A DNA stretch of 64,000 bases from the NCBI RefSeq assembly GCF_006442795.2, contig NZ_CP083956.1, positions 62,001 through 126,000 on the forward strand, read 5' to 3'. Positions 9,032 through 18,184 of this stretch are shown here, in pieces. This DNA comes from Mesorhizobium sp. B1-1-8 (lineage in GTDB: Bacteria > Pseudomonadota > Alphaproteobacteria > Rhizobiales > Rhizobiaceae). Every line of letters begins with the position of its first letter. Within the stretch, counting starts at the first letter, position 1. The notes beneath the pieces are model-generated. The model did no database searches, was not told the origin of the DNA, and saw nothing but the letters and a program-made list of their open reading frames with translations. Made by a program: the position numbers and the translations under genes.

Positions 9032-10656
9032 CCGCCGCTCTGCTTTCCGTCCGCGATCTCAGCGTCGCCTTCGCGCAAGGCGGCAACCAGTCGATGGCCG
9101 TCGACCGCATCTCCTTCGACATCGCCAAGGGCGAGACATTGGCGCTGGTCGGCGAATCCGGCTCCGGCAAGTCGGTCTCGGCGCTGTCGGTGCTGAAGCT
9201 GCTGCCTTACCCGATCGCCAGCCATCCCTCGGGCAAGATCCTGTTCCAGGGCGCCGACCTGCTCGCCCTGAACGAGAATGCGCTGCGCAGCGTGCGCGGC
9301 AACAAGATCACCATGATCTTCCAGGAGCCGATGACCTCGCTCAACCCGCTGCACACGATCGAGCAGCAGATCGTCGAGGTGCTGCAGCTGCATCAGGGCC
9401 TGCGCGACAAGCCGGCCCGCGCGCGCACGCTGGAACTGCTCAAGGAGGTCGGCATCCGCGATCCGCAAAAGCGCCTCGACGCCTATCCTCACCAGCTGTC
9501 CGGCGGCCAGCGCCAGCGCGTCATGATCGCCATGGCCTTGGCCAACGAGCCGGAACTGTTGATCGCCGACGAGCCGACGACGGCGCTCGACGTCACCGTG
9601 CAGGCACAGATCCTCGAACTGCTCGCCGGCCTGAAAAGCCGCAAGGGCATGTCGATGCTGTTCATCACCCACGACCTCGGCATCGTCAGGAAGATCGCCG
9701 ACCGCGTCTGCGTGATGACCAAGGGCAGAATAGTCGAGACCGGTCCGACCAAGGACATCTTCGCCAACCCGCAGCATGCCTATACCAAGCACCTGCTGGC
9801 GGCCGAGCCGAAGGGCAAGCCGCCGGCGGCGAATGCGGCCGCCAAGGCGGTGATGACGGGCAAGGATATCAAGGTCTGGTTCCCGATCAAAAAGGGCTTC
9901 TTCCGCACCACCGTCGACCATGTGAAGGCGGTGGACGGCATCGATGTCACCGTGCGCGCCGGCCAGACGCTCGGCGTCGTCGGCGAATCCGGTTCCGGCA
10001 AGACGACGCTCGGCCTGGCGCTGGCCAGGATGATCTCCTCGACCGGGGCGATCAATTTCAACGGGCGCGACATCAACCAGCTTTCCTTCAGCGCCATGCG
10101 GCCGCTGCGGCGCGAGTTGCAGATCGTGTTCCAGGACCCGTTCGGGTCGCTCAGCCCGCGCCTGTCGATTTCGGAGATCATCGAGGAGGGGCTGAAGATC
10201 CACGAGCCGAAGCTGTCGCCAGACGAGCGCGACGACAAGGTCGTCGCCGTGCTGAAGGAGGTCGGGCTCGATGCCGAAACCCGCCACCGCTATCCGCATG
10301 AATTCTCCGGCGGGCAGCGCCAGCGTGTCGCCATTGCGCGGGCCATGGTGCTCAACCCACGCTTCGTCATGCTCGACGAGCCGACTTCGGCGCTCGACAT
10401 GAGCGTGCAGGCGCAGGTGGTCGACCTGCTGCGCAACCTGCAGGCCAGGCACGATCTAGCCTACCTCTTCATCAGCCACGATTTGAAAGTCATCCGCGCC
10501 CTTGCCAATGACGTCATCGTCATGCGCAATGGCCAGATCGTCGAAGCCGGGCCGTCCGAACAGATTTTCAGCAGCCCGCGAACCGACTATACGCGGGCGC
10601 TGATGGCGGCAGCCTTCAAGATCGAGACCGCGCCGGTAGGGGTGGTCAGCGAATAG
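9028..10656 (+). CDS. yejF: Yej peptide ABC transporter ATPase YejF (two ABC domains)
   Basis: Cytoplasmic ATPase that powers the Yej importer. The 542-residue protein holds two fused ABC domains, each with Walker A (GESGSGKS, then GESGSGKT), a signature (LSGGQRQR, then FSGGQRQR) and Walker B with DEPTTALD or DEPTSALD. This tandem arrangement and length match E. coli YejF (529). The ATG at 9028 overlaps the yejE stop; upstream in-frame starts would lie inside yejE and are rejected. It closes the five-gene operon. Confidence 0.96.
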   Translation: MTAALLSVRDLSVAFAQGGNQSMAVDRISFDIAKGETLALVGESGSGKSVSALSVLKLLPYPIASHPSGKILFQGADLLALNENALRSVRGNKITMIFQEPMTSLNPLHTIEQQIVEVLQLHQGLRDKPARARTLELLKEVGIRDPQKRLDAYPHQLSGGQRQRVMIAMALANEPELLIADEPTTALDVTVQAQILELLAGLKSRKGMSMLFITHDLGIVRKIADRVCVMTKGRIVETGPTKDIFANPQHAYTKHLLAAEPKGKPPAANAAAKAVMTGKDIKVWFPIKKGFFRTTVDHVKAVDGIDVTVRAGQTLGVVGESGSGKTTLGLALARMISSTGAINFNGRDINQLSFSAMRPLRRELQIVFQDPFGSLSPRLSISEIIEEGLKIHEPKLSPDERDDKVVAVLKEVGLDAETRHRYPHEFSGGQRQRVAIARAMVLNPRFVMLDEPTSALDMSVQAQVVDLLRNLQARHDLAYLFISHDLKVIRALANDVIVMRNGQIVEAGPSEQIFSSPRTDYTRALMAAAFKIETAPVGVVSE

Positions 10657-10710
10657 GCTCGGCCCTGGACCGATAACCAAGACCGACATAACAGGGACAA
10701 AAATCCGCGA

Positions 10711-11652
10711 ATGGAAAAAGGCAAAATCCTGCTTGCCGTCACCGGCTTTCACCCGCAGCGCTGGCGCGAGTTGCTGTCGGCCGAGCGTGAGGTGGTGCTG
10801 GAGCCGGACGGCGCCAGCGATCCTTCGATCACCTATGCGGTGGTGTGGAAGCAGCGGCCCAACTTGCTTTCGTCGTTGCCCAATCTGCGCGTTATCTTCT
10901 CGATCGGCGCCGGCGTCGACCATATCTTCGCCGATCCCGGCCTGCCCGACGTGCCGATCGTCAAGATCGTCGCCGACAACCTCACCCAGTACATGACGGA
11001 ATATGTGGTCTGGCGGGTGCTCGACCACCATCGCCAGGGCATGCTCTACCGGGCGCAGCAGCTGAAGAAGACCTGGCACGAGCCGCAGCAGCGGCCGGCC
11101 GGCGACATTTCGGTCGGCATAATGGGACTGGGCAATCTCGGCCGCGCGGCGGCCTCGGTGCTTCTGTCGCTCGGCTTTCCGGTCAATGGCTGGTCGCGCA
11201 CGGAGCGGCCGATGCAGGGCGTTTCCACCTATTCAGGGGAGGCCGGGCTGATCCCGTTCCTCAACGCCACCGACATCCTGGTGGTGCTTTTGCCGCTCAC
11301 CCCCGAGACGCAAGGCATCGTCAATTACGGCGTTCTGAAGGAGCTGAGAAAGCGCAACGGACTCGGCGGCGCGGTGCTGATCAATGCCGGACGCGGCCGG
11401 CTGCAGAAGGACGCCGACATCTTGCGGGCATTGGACGACGGCACGCTGAAGGAGGCGAGCCTCGACGTGTTCGAGGTCGAGCCTTTGCCGAAGACCAGCC
11501 CGCTTTGGGCCCATCCGAAGGTATTCGTGACGCCGCACGCGGCGGCGACGTCCGATCCCGTCCACCTGGTTCCGATCATGCTGCGCCAGATGGACGCTTT
11601 CGAGCGGGGCGAGAAGCTCGACAATCTGGTGGACCGCAAGGCGGGGTATTGA
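10711..11652 (+). CDS. ghrA: Glyoxylate/hydroxypyruvate reductase A-like D-2-hydroxyacid dehydrogenase
   Basis: Predicted NAD(P)H-dependent reduction of glyoxylate or hydroxypyruvate in the cytoplasm. The 313-residue length equals E. coli GhrA (312). The Rossmann motif GLGNLGR is in the middle of the protein, and the catalytic region includes INAGRGRLQ, the acidic residue in DVFEVEPL and the His in VTPHAAATS. It starts 54 bp after yejF and could be read from the same transcript, but it has no obvious functional link to peptide import. Exact substrate preference cannot be read from sequence. Confidence 0.88.
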   Translation: MEKGKILLAVTGFHPQRWRELLSAEREVVLEPDGASDPSITYAVVWKQRPNLLSSLPNLRVIFSIGAGVDHIFADPGLPDVPIVKIVADNLTQYMTEYVVWRVLDHHRQGMLYRAQQLKKTWHEPQQRPAGDISVGIMGLGNLGRAAASVLLSLGFPVNGWSRTERPMQGVSTYSGEAGLIPFLNATDILVVLLPLTPETQGIVNYGVLKELRKRNGLGGAVLINAGRGRLQKDADILRALDDGTLKEASLDVFEVEPLPKTSPLWAHPKVFVTPHAAATSDPVHLVPIMLRQMDAFERGEKLDNLVDRKAGY

Positions 11653-11671
11653 GTTGCGGCTTCGGCCTTAG

Positions 11672-11770
11672 ACCGTTTCATCGTTTCACGGAAACGCTGA
11701 ACCGCTCTATCTCTTTGTTTTGACGCAATTCCGAACGGAAACCGCTTCACACTTTTCCTGGAATTGCTCT
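11672..11770. repeat. Family B intergenic repeat, copy 1
   Basis: A ~99-bp element contains GTTTCATCGTTTCACGG, an AT-rich middle (CTCTTTGTTTTGACGCAATT) and CTTTTCCTGGAATTGCTCT. A reverse-complement copy with about 90% identity lies at 16318-16419. It sits between the ghrA stop and the stop of the convergent lipoprotein gene. The type is familiar from Mesorhizobium intergenic regions. Confidence 0.8.
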
Positions 11771-12161
11771 AGCTCTGGGCGGGTTTCGATCCCGGCAGCG
11801 CGAGACTGTCCTTCTTCTTCGGCTTGCCGCAGTCGCGGCGCTCGATCGAGCGGCTCATGGCGTCGATCTCGCCGCTCGCCTTGTCGCTGTCACGCTTTGC
11901 CTTGGAGCGCATGTCGGGCGTGAACGGGCCGAAGCCCATCGCCGGATTGGAAAAGCTCGGCTTGGCGGTGACCGGCAGATTATGTTGCTGCGCCAGCGCA
12001 TTGCGATTGGCCAGCAATTGATCGCAAGGCACGCTGTCATATTGCAGCGACGATTGGACATCCTCGTCCTGGCGCTCGGCCATCGAGGAGCCGCCGACGC
12101 AGCCGGCCGCAATCAGGCAAGATGTCAGGCACGACGCCAACACCACCATGGTCCAGCGCAT
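11769..12161 (-). CDS. Small predicted lipoprotein of unknown function
   Basis: A 130-residue product from the ATG at 12161. The N-terminus MRWTMVVLASCLTSCLIAAGC is a short hydrophobic signal with several possible lipobox cysteines (LASC, LTSC, AAGC), so it is probably exported and lipid-anchored. The mature part is polar, with a Pro/Phe segment around FGPFTP and a Lys-rich C-terminus. A longer frame from 12242 would add 27 residues ahead of the signal and is less likely. I do not recognise a conserved family. It is 77 bp downstream of the methyltransferase gene on the same strand. Confidence 0.65.
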   Translation of the reverse strand: MRWTMVVLASCLTSCLIAAGCVGGSSMAERQDEDVQSSLQYDSVPCDQLLANRNALAQQHNLPVTAKPSFSNPAMGFGPFTPDMRSKAKRDSDKASGEIDAMSRSIERRDCGKPKKKDSLALPGSKPAQS

Positions 12162-12238
12162 GGGTCCCTCCGTGCTGTATCCGCCCGACACAACCCCGCC
12201 ACGCGATTGGGGCTTTTTCGCAGCAGCCGGCGCCTCGA

Positions 12239-13153
12239 TCATCGCGGCGCCCGGCCGGCCAACACCGCCAAACCATCGACGGGCTCATCGTGGTCGTACC
12301 GGATGGCCGTGTCTTGCATCGACAGCATTGAAAATCCGCCGGCGGCCAGAACGCGCCGCACATAGGCCTCGGCATGGGCATAGCGGCGCGACGGACGCAG
12401 CACAAAATCCTCGGCGCCGACAAGCGTCTCAACCGAAAACGCGAACAGGCCACCGTCGTCCAACACGCCGGCAACCGCCCCGACGATGCGTTCGAGCGCG
12501 CCGACATAGATGAACACATCGGCCGCCACCGCCAGATCGGCCTTCAAGCCGTCATGGGAAAAATGCTGCAGGTCGGCCTTGACCAGCAGGTCGTATATGC
12601 CTTTGGCGCGCGCTTTGCTGAGCATGCTGGCCGAGATATCGTAGCCTTCCAGCCGGTCGACGAATGGCCGCAGTCTTTCGCCCATCAGGCCGGTGCCGCA
12701 GCCGAGGTCGAGAGCCAGCCGAAATCGGCCCGACCTTGCAGCGCGGATGGCGCGCGCAAGGAATTCCGGCAGGCGGTAGCCAAGCCTGCCGACAAGCGAC
12801 TCCTCGAATTCGTCGGCATAATGATCGAACAGGGTCTCGACGAAGGCGCTGGGTGGCGCCGTGCCGGCCGGTGCCTTGCCGATCAATTGCAGCTTCAGCG
12901 CAGCGCCCAGCCGATCCGCCGGCTCCAGCTTCAGGGCCATCGTCCAGGCCTGGGCGGCCTGTTCGAGCAAGCCGGCGGCCTCCTGCACCTCGCCCAGCCG
13001 AAACCAGCCCGCCGCCCATTGCGGCGCAAGTTCCAGCGCGCCGAGCAGCAGTTCGGCCGTCTGCGCGGGCTCGCCGGAGGCGAAGAGCATCTCGGCGAAA
13101 TCGGCGCGACGGTCGGCGTTCAGGTCGCCGGACGAAGCCTGAAGCGGTTTCAT
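12239..13153 (-). CDS. TPR-containing class I SAM-dependent methyltransferase
   Basis: A 304-residue cytoplasmic protein. Residues ~15-95 are helical and resemble two to three TPR units (ASGEPAQTAELLLGALELAP, then LEQAAQAWTMALKLEP). The block VETLFDHYADEFEESLVGRLGY (about 105-126) is common in TPR-methyltransferase hybrids, and motif I is LALDLGCGTGL (about 147-156), with FDYDISAS-like acidic motif II (GYDISASML) next. The substrate is unknown. It is divergent from the exonuclease gene, with ~105 bp between starts. Confidence 0.82.
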   Translation of the reverse strand: MKPLQASSGDLNADRRADFAEMLFASGEPAQTAELLLGALELAPQWAAGWFRLGEVQEAAGLLEQAAQAWTMALKLEPADRLGAALKLQLIGKAPAGTAPPSAFVETLFDHYADEFEESLVGRLGYRLPEFLARAIRAARSGRFRLALDLGCGTGLMGERLRPFVDRLEGYDISASMLSKARAKGIYDLLVKADLQHFSHDGLKADLAVAADVFIYVGALERIVGAVAGVLDDGGLFAFSVETLVGAEDFVLRPSRRYAHAEAYVRRVLAAGGFSMLSMQDTAIRYDHDEPVDGLAVLAGRAPR

Positions 13154-13259
13154 GGTTGAAGGATCCCACCGGTATTGGCGCCGGCCGCCGGCTGTAGGAC
13201 GAGTCAGCAGTCTGTTGCAACAGGCTTCCCGGCAGGAATTTAGCCATTATCTTCAAGGT

Positions 13260-14270
13260 ATGCGTGCCAGCGACCTGCTCAAGCCCCGGCCGGAGGGCCT
13301 TTACTGCCCGCCCGGTGATTTCTTCATCGACCCGGTGCGGCCGGTAGGCCGCGCATTGATCACGCACGGCCATTCCGACCACGCCCGCTCCGGCCACCGC
13401 TCGGTTCTGGCCACGCAAGAGACGCTCGACATCATGGGGCTGCGCCATGGCGAGGATTTTGCCGGATCGACGCAGGCCGCTACCCTCGGCGAGACGATCG
13501 ACCTCAACGGCGTCTCGGTCATTTTCCATCCGGCCGGCCACGTGTTGGGCTCGGCGCAGATCGCCGTCGAGCACCGCGGCATGCGCATTGTTGCCTCCGG
13601 CGACTACAAGCGCCAGCAGGACGCCACCTGCCTGCCTTTCGAGCCCATCCATTGCGACGTCTTCATCACCGAGGCAACCTTCGGTCTGCCGGTGTTCCGG
13701 CATCCGCCGGACAGCGAGGAGATCGCGCGGCTGCTGAAATCGGCGGCGCAGTTTCCCGAACGCTCGCATCTGATCGGCGCCTATGCGCTCGGCAAGGCGC
13801 AGCGCGTCATGCGGCTCTTACGCGACGCCGGCTTTGATGGACCGATCTATATCCACGGCGCGCTGGCCAAGCTCAGCGAATACTATCAGGGCCAAGGGAT
13901 CGACCTCGGCAGGCTTGAACCGGCGACCGTCGAAAGCGGCGGCAAGGCCGATTTTGCCGGCGCCATCGTCATCGGCCCGCCGGCCGCCTTCGCCGATCGC
14001 TGGGCGCGGCGCTTTCCCGATCCGATCTCATGCTTCGCATCGGGATGGATGCGCATCCGCCAGCGCGCCAAGCAAGGCGGCGTCGAGCTGCCGCTGATCA
14101 TTTCCGATCATGCCGACTGGGACGAACTGATCGCCACGATCAAGGAGACGGGCGCGGAAGAAATCTGGGTCACGCATGGCCGCGAGGAAGCGCTGGTGCG
14201 CTGGTGCGAGCTGGAGGGCATTGCGGCGAGGCCGCTGCATCTGGTCGGCTATGAGGACGAGGGTGATTAA
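13260..14270 (+). CDS. Ligase-associated DNA exonuclease (metallo-beta-lactamase/beta-CASP fold)
   Basis: Predicted metal-dependent DNA exonuclease that works with the adjacent DNA ligase in a bacterial DNA repair module. The 336-residue protein from the ATG at 13260 has the metallo-beta-lactamase motif THGHSDHARSGH, followed by HPAGHVLGSAQI, the metal-binding GDYK block and a C-terminal ISDHADW motif, as in CPSF/Artemis-like nucleases. An upstream start at 13152 would overlap the divergent methyltransferase promoter. The next gene begins right after its stop, so the pair forms an operon. Confidence 0.9.
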   Translation: MRASDLLKPRPEGLYCPPGDFFIDPVRPVGRALITHGHSDHARSGHRSVLATQETLDIMGLRHGEDFAGSTQAATLGETIDLNGVSVIFHPAGHVLGSAQIAVEHRGMRIVASGDYKRQQDATCLPFEPIHCDVFITEATFGLPVFRHPPDSEEIARLLKSAAQFPERSHLIGAYALGKAQRVMRLLRDAGFDGPIYIHGALAKLSEYYQGQGIDLGRLEPATVESGGKADFAGAIVIGPPAAFADRWARRFPDPISCFASGWMRIRQRAKQGGVELPLIISDHADWDELIATIKETGAEEIWVTHGREEALVRWCELEGIAARPLHLVGYEDEGD

Positions 14271-14271
14271 G

Positions 14272-15876
14272 TTGAACCGCTTCGCCGAACTTCTCGACCG
14301 GCTGGTGCTGACGCCGTCGCGCAACGGCAAGCTGACGCTCATCACCGACTATTTCCGCGCCGTCGAGGACCCAGACCGCGGACTGGCGCTGGCGGCGATC
14401 ACCGGCGACCTGTCGATCGCGGCGGTCAAGCCGGCGATGCTGCGCGCGCTGGTGGTCGAGCGCATGGACCCGGTGCTGTTCGGCTATTCCTACGACTATG
14501 TCGGCGACCTCGCCGAGACCGTGTCGCTGGTCTGGCCGCAGCCGGCCGGGTACATCTCCAACCATGCGCCGACGCTGGCCGAGGTGGTCGGCAAGCTGCA
14601 GGCGGCAAGCCGTTCCGACGGACCGAAGGTTCTCGCCGGCCTGCTCGACAGCGCCAGCATCTCGGCACGGTTCGCCATCATCAAGCTGGTCACCGGCGGC
14701 CTGCGCATCGGGGTCTCGGCGCGGCTCGCCAAGCAGGCGCTGGCCAATCTCGGCAAGGTCGACGTCACCGAGATAGAGGAACTCTGGCACGGGCTGACGC
14801 CACCCTACACCAGCCTGTTCGCCTGGCTCGAGGGCCGCGCCGAGAAGCCGAAAAGTACGGCGCTGGCGCTGTTCCGGCCGGTGATGCTCTCCAACGCCAT
14901 CGACGACGGAGACCTCGAAAAACTCAATCCGGCCGACTACGCCGCCGAGTGGAAATGGGACGGCATCCGCGTGCAGGCGGTGTGCGAAGGCGGCATTCGC
15001 CGGCTCTATTCGCGCACCGGCGACGATGTCTCCGGCGCTTTTCCGGATCTCGCCGCCGCGATGGATTTTTCCGGAGCTCTCGACGGCGAGCTTCTGGTCG
15101 GCGATCCACGCGTGGCGACGGGTACCTTCTCGGACCTGCAGCAGCGGCTGAACCGCAAGAGCGTGTCGCCGAAAATCCAGCAGCAATACCCGGCCTTCAT
15201 GCGCTGCTACGATGCGCTGCTGATCGGCGACGAGGATTTACGCGCGCTGCCCTTCACCGAACGCCGCGCCCGGCTCGAGGCTTTCGTCGGAACACTCGAT
15301 CCCAGCCGCTTCGATCTCTCGCCGCTGGTCGAATTCCCTGGCTGGGAGGCGCTGGAGCGGCTGCGTCAGGCGCCGCCGCATCCGATCATCGAAGGGGTGA
15401 TGCTGAAGCGCTGGGATTCGCCCTATCTCGCCGGCCGGCCGAAAGGTCCGTGGTTCAAGTGGAAGCGCGATCCGCACACGGTCGACGCGGTGCTGATGTA
15501 TGCGCAGCGCGGCCACGGCAAGCGCTCCAGCTTCTATTCCGATTACACTTTCGGCGTCTGGTCGGGACCTGACGGCGCCGAAGAGCTTGTGCCGGTCGGC
15601 AAGGCCTATTTCGGCTTTACCGACGAGGAGCTGAGGCAGATCGACAAATATGTCCGCGACAACACCATCGAGCGCTTCGGGCCGGTGCGCTCGGTGCGCG
15701 CCGACCGCAAGAACGGGCTGGTGCTGGAGGTGGCCTTCGAAGGCCTTAACCGCTCGACGCGGCACAAATCGGGTGTCGCCATGCGCTTTCCACGCATTTC
15801 GCGGCTGCGCTGGGACAAGCCGGCGGCGGAAGCCGACCGCATCGAGACGCTGCAGGCGCTGCTGGACGAGGCTTAG
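14272..15876 (+). CDS. ATP-dependent DNA ligase
   Basis: Seals DNA nicks using ATP; predicted to act with the upstream exonuclease. The 534-residue protein has an N-terminal DNA-binding domain, then nucleotidyltransferase motif I KWDGIR with the adenylated Lys (about residue 228), and later motifs including DGELL, EGVMLKR and the FKWKRDPHT region, followed by an OB-fold domain. The preferred start is TTG at 14272, one base after the upstream stop with GAGGG eight to nine bases ahead; in-frame GTG 14263 and ATG 14251 remain possible. The helicase and phosphoesterase often found with this pair are not adjacent. Confidence 0.93.
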   Translation: MNRFAELLDRLVLTPSRNGKLTLITDYFRAVEDPDRGLALAAITGDLSIAAVKPAMLRALVVERMDPVLFGYSYDYVGDLAETVSLVWPQPAGYISNHAPTLAEVVGKLQAASRSDGPKVLAGLLDSASISARFAIIKLVTGGLRIGVSARLAKQALANLGKVDVTEIEELWHGLTPPYTSLFAWLEGRAEKPKSTALALFRPVMLSNAIDDGDLEKLNPADYAAEWKWDGIRVQAVCEGGIRRLYSRTGDDVSGAFPDLAAAMDFSGALDGELLVGDPRVATGTFSDLQQRLNRKSVSPKIQQQYPAFMRCYDALLIGDEDLRALPFTERRARLEAFVGTLDPSRFDLSPLVEFPGWEALERLRQAPPHPIIEGVMLKRWDSPYLAGRPKGPWFKWKRDPHTVDAVLMYAQRGHGKRSSFYSDYTFGVWSGPDGAEELVPVGKAYFGFTDEELRQIDKYVRDNTIERFGPVRSVRADRKNGLVLEVAFEGLNRSTRHKSGVAMRFPRISRLRWDKPAAEADRIETLQALLDEA

Positions 15877-16277
15877 TCGGTTGCCGGCACCGAGTGGTGC
15901 TCATGCATGAAGGTCCACTGGCCGTCGACCTTCTCGAAACAGATGGTCAGCCGGAAATCGAGGTCGCTGGGTCCGGTCGCCTTTGCCTCGACGCAGCGCA
16001 TCAGCGCGATCGCAAATGCCACATCGGCGCCCGCGGTGATTTTGAGATCGACGATGTCGAACACAGGCGTCGGCGGCGAAGCGCCAAAGAACAGAGGCCA
16101 GGTGTCACGATAGGCCTCGATGCCTCTCGATTGCAGCGGCGGCGGCACGTCGAACATGACGAAATCCGCCGCGTGATGACGCAGAATTCCATCCATGTCC
16201 TTGCGGCGCACGGCCTCGGCCCAGCGTTCGATCAGGCCGCGAACTTCCTCGACTTCTTTCGGGTGCACGGTGTTCAT
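15873..16277 (-). CDS. SnoaL/NTF2-like family protein
   Basis: A 134-residue protein with the SnoaL-like alpha+beta cone fold: an N-terminal helix (EEVRGLIERWAEAVRRKD), then HHAADFVMFDVPPPL and a C-terminal strand region ending HEHHSVPATD. Members are often small hydrolases or isomerases or of unknown function, so no substrate can be assigned. AGGAGGA precedes the ATG. Its stop overlaps the ligase stop by four bases in convergent orientation. Confidence 0.8.
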   Translation of the reverse strand: MNTVHPKEVEEVRGLIERWAEAVRRKDMDGILRHHAADFVMFDVPPPLQSRGIEAYRDTWPLFFGASPPTPVFDIVDLKITAGADVAFAIALMRCVEAKATGPSDLDFRLTICFEKVDGQWTFMHEHHSVPATD

Positions 16278-16317
16278 CGCGTCCTCCTCTTCTTGTGCAT
16301 GGAGCGGCAGACGATCG

Positions 16318-16419
16318 AGAGCAATTCCAGGAAAAGTGTGACACGGTTTTCCGTCCGGAATTGCGTAAAAACAAAGAGATGGAGTGGTTCGCCGTTTCCG
16401 TGAAACGGTGAAACACTCC
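16318..16419. repeat. Family B intergenic repeat, copy 2 (inverted relative to copy 1)
   Basis: Begins GAGCAATTCCAGGAAAAG, has AAAACAAAGAGATGGAG in the centre and ends GTGAAACGGTGAAACACT, the reverse complement of the element at 11672-11770 with scattered substitutions. It fills the gap between the SnoaL-like gene start and the stop of the next minus-strand gene. Confidence 0.8.
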
Positions 16420-16491
16420 AGGCCGGGCGTTTGCGCGCACGCTCCTGGTCTTGCTTCGAAAGAACGATCCCGGCGTGAAATGCTTCCGAAA

Positions 16492-17694
16492 TTACTGGGC
16501 GATCAAGACGCGTATCTCGTAGACATCGACGGACTTGCCCTGCTTGTCGAAGTCGGAGTTGACGGCGATGGTGCCGGCGGCGCCCGGGTGTTTGTCGGGG
16601 AACTGCACGTCGAACAGATATTCGTTGCGCTCGTGGCCGACCGCGTAGCGCTTGCGGCCGCAATCGCCGAGCTCGCCGAAATTGCAGTCGACCGAGATCT
16701 GCGTCTCCTTGCCCTCTTCCGAGCGGGCGATGATGTCGAACATGGCATGCTTGCCGGCGAGCTTTTCCAGGACACCCTGGCCGACATCGAAGGCGATCGC
16801 CGAACCGGAGGCGCCGGAACGGATGCGCAGGAACGAGCCGGTGTCGTCCTTCATCACCTCGGCATTGACGTCGGACGGCGTGCTGACATGGGTCGGATCA
16901 CTCGGCGAGAAGATGTTGATCCAGTTCCGGGCCTGGTCCGCCTCGCCTGGCTTTTGCGGCGAGCCGGTGTTGGCCGGCTGCGAGGAGTCCTCGTCGTCCA
17001 GTGTCGCGGGTGCTTCCGGCGGCCCGGTGTCGAGCTGCGCCGCCGTCTTGAAGACACCGGTCTGGATGGCGAAGTACAGGCCGATGCCGGCCGCCGCGGC
17101 GAGCGTCGCGACAACGAAGATCGCCGTCAGCGGCAGCCGCCGTCCCCTGATCCGCCGCTCGTCGCGGTCGGACGCGACCTCGGCGCCGTCGTTGCCGACG
17201 GGAGCGCCGGGCGAATCGTCCAGCGTCGGCGCGTCGGGAAGTGCTGCCTCGTCCGGCATGATGTCGGGCACCACGGGCAGCACGCGCGAGCGCGGCGCAT
17301 CCGCGGCAGCGGGCTGCACGGGTCTGTCAACGGTGATCGATGGCGAGGCTGCTTCTGCCGCAGGCGCCTGTCGCGGCGCGTCGACCGCCGGCGCCGCAGC
17401 CGGCGGCGATGCCTCGACGGCCGGTTCCCGGACCTGGTTTTGAGCCTGTGCCTGGCTTTCGGGCGGAAGCGTCACATCCGGTACGGCCGGCAGGAATTCC
17501 GATTCGATCTCGGCGATCTTGGCCTGCACCGCCTTGCGGCGGCTGATGGCGGCTTCCACCGTCACATTCGGATTGGCCTGCAGGACGCGGTCCAGCGCGG
17601 CAAAGGCCGATCGGTAGACCCTCTCGCGAAACGCCCGGTCCTCGGCATTGCCCTTCTCGAAGGCATTGCGGATCGCTTTCTCGATGGCGTCCAA
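16492..17694 (-). CDS. Single-pass membrane protein of unknown function
   Basis: About 400 residues from a TTG at 17694, which is preceded by AGAGGGA six bases upstream; a TTG at 17760 would add 22 residues. The product has an N-terminal helical segment (DAIEKAIRNAFEKGNAEDRAF), a Pro/Ala-rich disordered stretch, one transmembrane helix (LPLTAIFVVATLAAAAGIGLY), and a C-terminal beta-rich domain with conserved-looking VDCNFGELGDCGRKRY. The C-terminal domain should lie in the periplasm and resembles a carbohydrate-binding-like sandwich, but I cannot name the family. I recall similar proteins only from rhizobia. Confidence 0.7.
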   Translation of the reverse strand: MDAIEKAIRNAFEKGNAEDRAFRERVYRSAFAALDRVLQANPNVTVEAAISRRKAVQAKIAEIESEFLPAVPDVTLPPESQAQAQNQVREPAVEASPPAAAPAVDAPRQAPAAEAASPSITVDRPVQPAAADAPRSRVLPVVPDIMPDEAALPDAPTLDDSPGAPVGNDGAEVASDRDERRIRGRRLPLTAIFVVATLAAAAGIGLYFAIQTGVFKTAAQLDTGPPEAPATLDDEDSSQPANTGSPQKPGEADQARNWINIFSPSDPTHVSTPSDVNAEVMKDDTGSFLRIRSGASGSAIAFDVGQGVLEKLAGKHAMFDIIARSEEGKETQISVDCNFGELGDCGRKRYAVGHERNEYLFDVQFPDKHPGAAGTIAVNSDFDKQGKSVDVYEIRVLIAQ

Positions 17695-18040
17695 GCGAGC
17701 TCCCTCTGCACGTCCGCTCTCATTGCCCTGATCGTTAGCCGCAGCCAACGGATCAATCAACGACGAAGCGCTGCCTCTGTAGGCGCGTACGGGTCCATTT
17801 CGGCGGTTTTTGCTGAAGAATCAACAATTTTCGTCATTCTTCCTCTGAGGCCAACCACCCGCCCGACAGGGTATTCTCTGTTCGAGCGGAGAGCCGTGCC
17901 GGACGGCGCTCGCAGCTGCAACGCGGCCATCAGCACCGGGAATTGCCGATCCCAAGGCTGGAATTCCGTGCCACCCATCTTGAATTAGCGCCCGGTTGAG
18001 TCTATCACCCAGCGCATCTTGGAAGCTGAGAGCTTCCCGG
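17695..18040. other. Intergenic region upstream of tRNA-Thr
   Basis: About 345 bp without a convincing protein gene. It holds the start region of the minus-strand membrane protein, a probable tRNA promoter (17980-18008) and a perfect 7-bp hairpin GGAAGCT/AGCTTCC (18021-18037) directly ahead of the tRNA. I see nothing else in it. Confidence 0.6.
17980..18008 (+). promoter_or_regulatory. Probable promoter of tRNA-Thr
   Basis: TTGAAT (17980-17985) and TATCAC (18003-18008) are separated by 17 bp, and the tRNA begins 32 bases past the -10-like hexamer. This fits a housekeeping sigma-70 promoter with a short leader. Confidence 0.5.
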
Positions 18041-18116
18041 GCCGCTTTAGCTCAGTTGGTAGAGCACATCATTCGTAATGATGGGGTCGCGTGTTCGAGT
18101 CACGCAAGCGGCACCA
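18041..18116 (+). tRNA. tRNA-Thr (anticodon CGT)
   Basis: A 76-base cloverleaf with acceptor stem GCCGCTT/AAGCGGC, D-arm GCTCAGTTGGTAGAGC, anticodon loop TTCGTAA giving CGT (reads ACG, threonine), T-arm with GTTCGAGTC, and an encoded CCA end. The last 14 bases (18103-18116) recur exactly at 19714-19727. Confidence 0.96.
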
Positions 18117-18184
18117 AAAATTCAATAGCTTAGCTGATCGCCTCGCCGGATTTGTACAGAAACCGCGCAGAAAAGGCTCCGCAC

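Noticed and set aside
8842..10452. Long open frame on the minus strand antisense to yejF
   Set aside because: It mirrors the ABC ATPase in another frame, is rich in Arg/His/Asp as typical of GC-rich shadow frames and has no recognisable domain.
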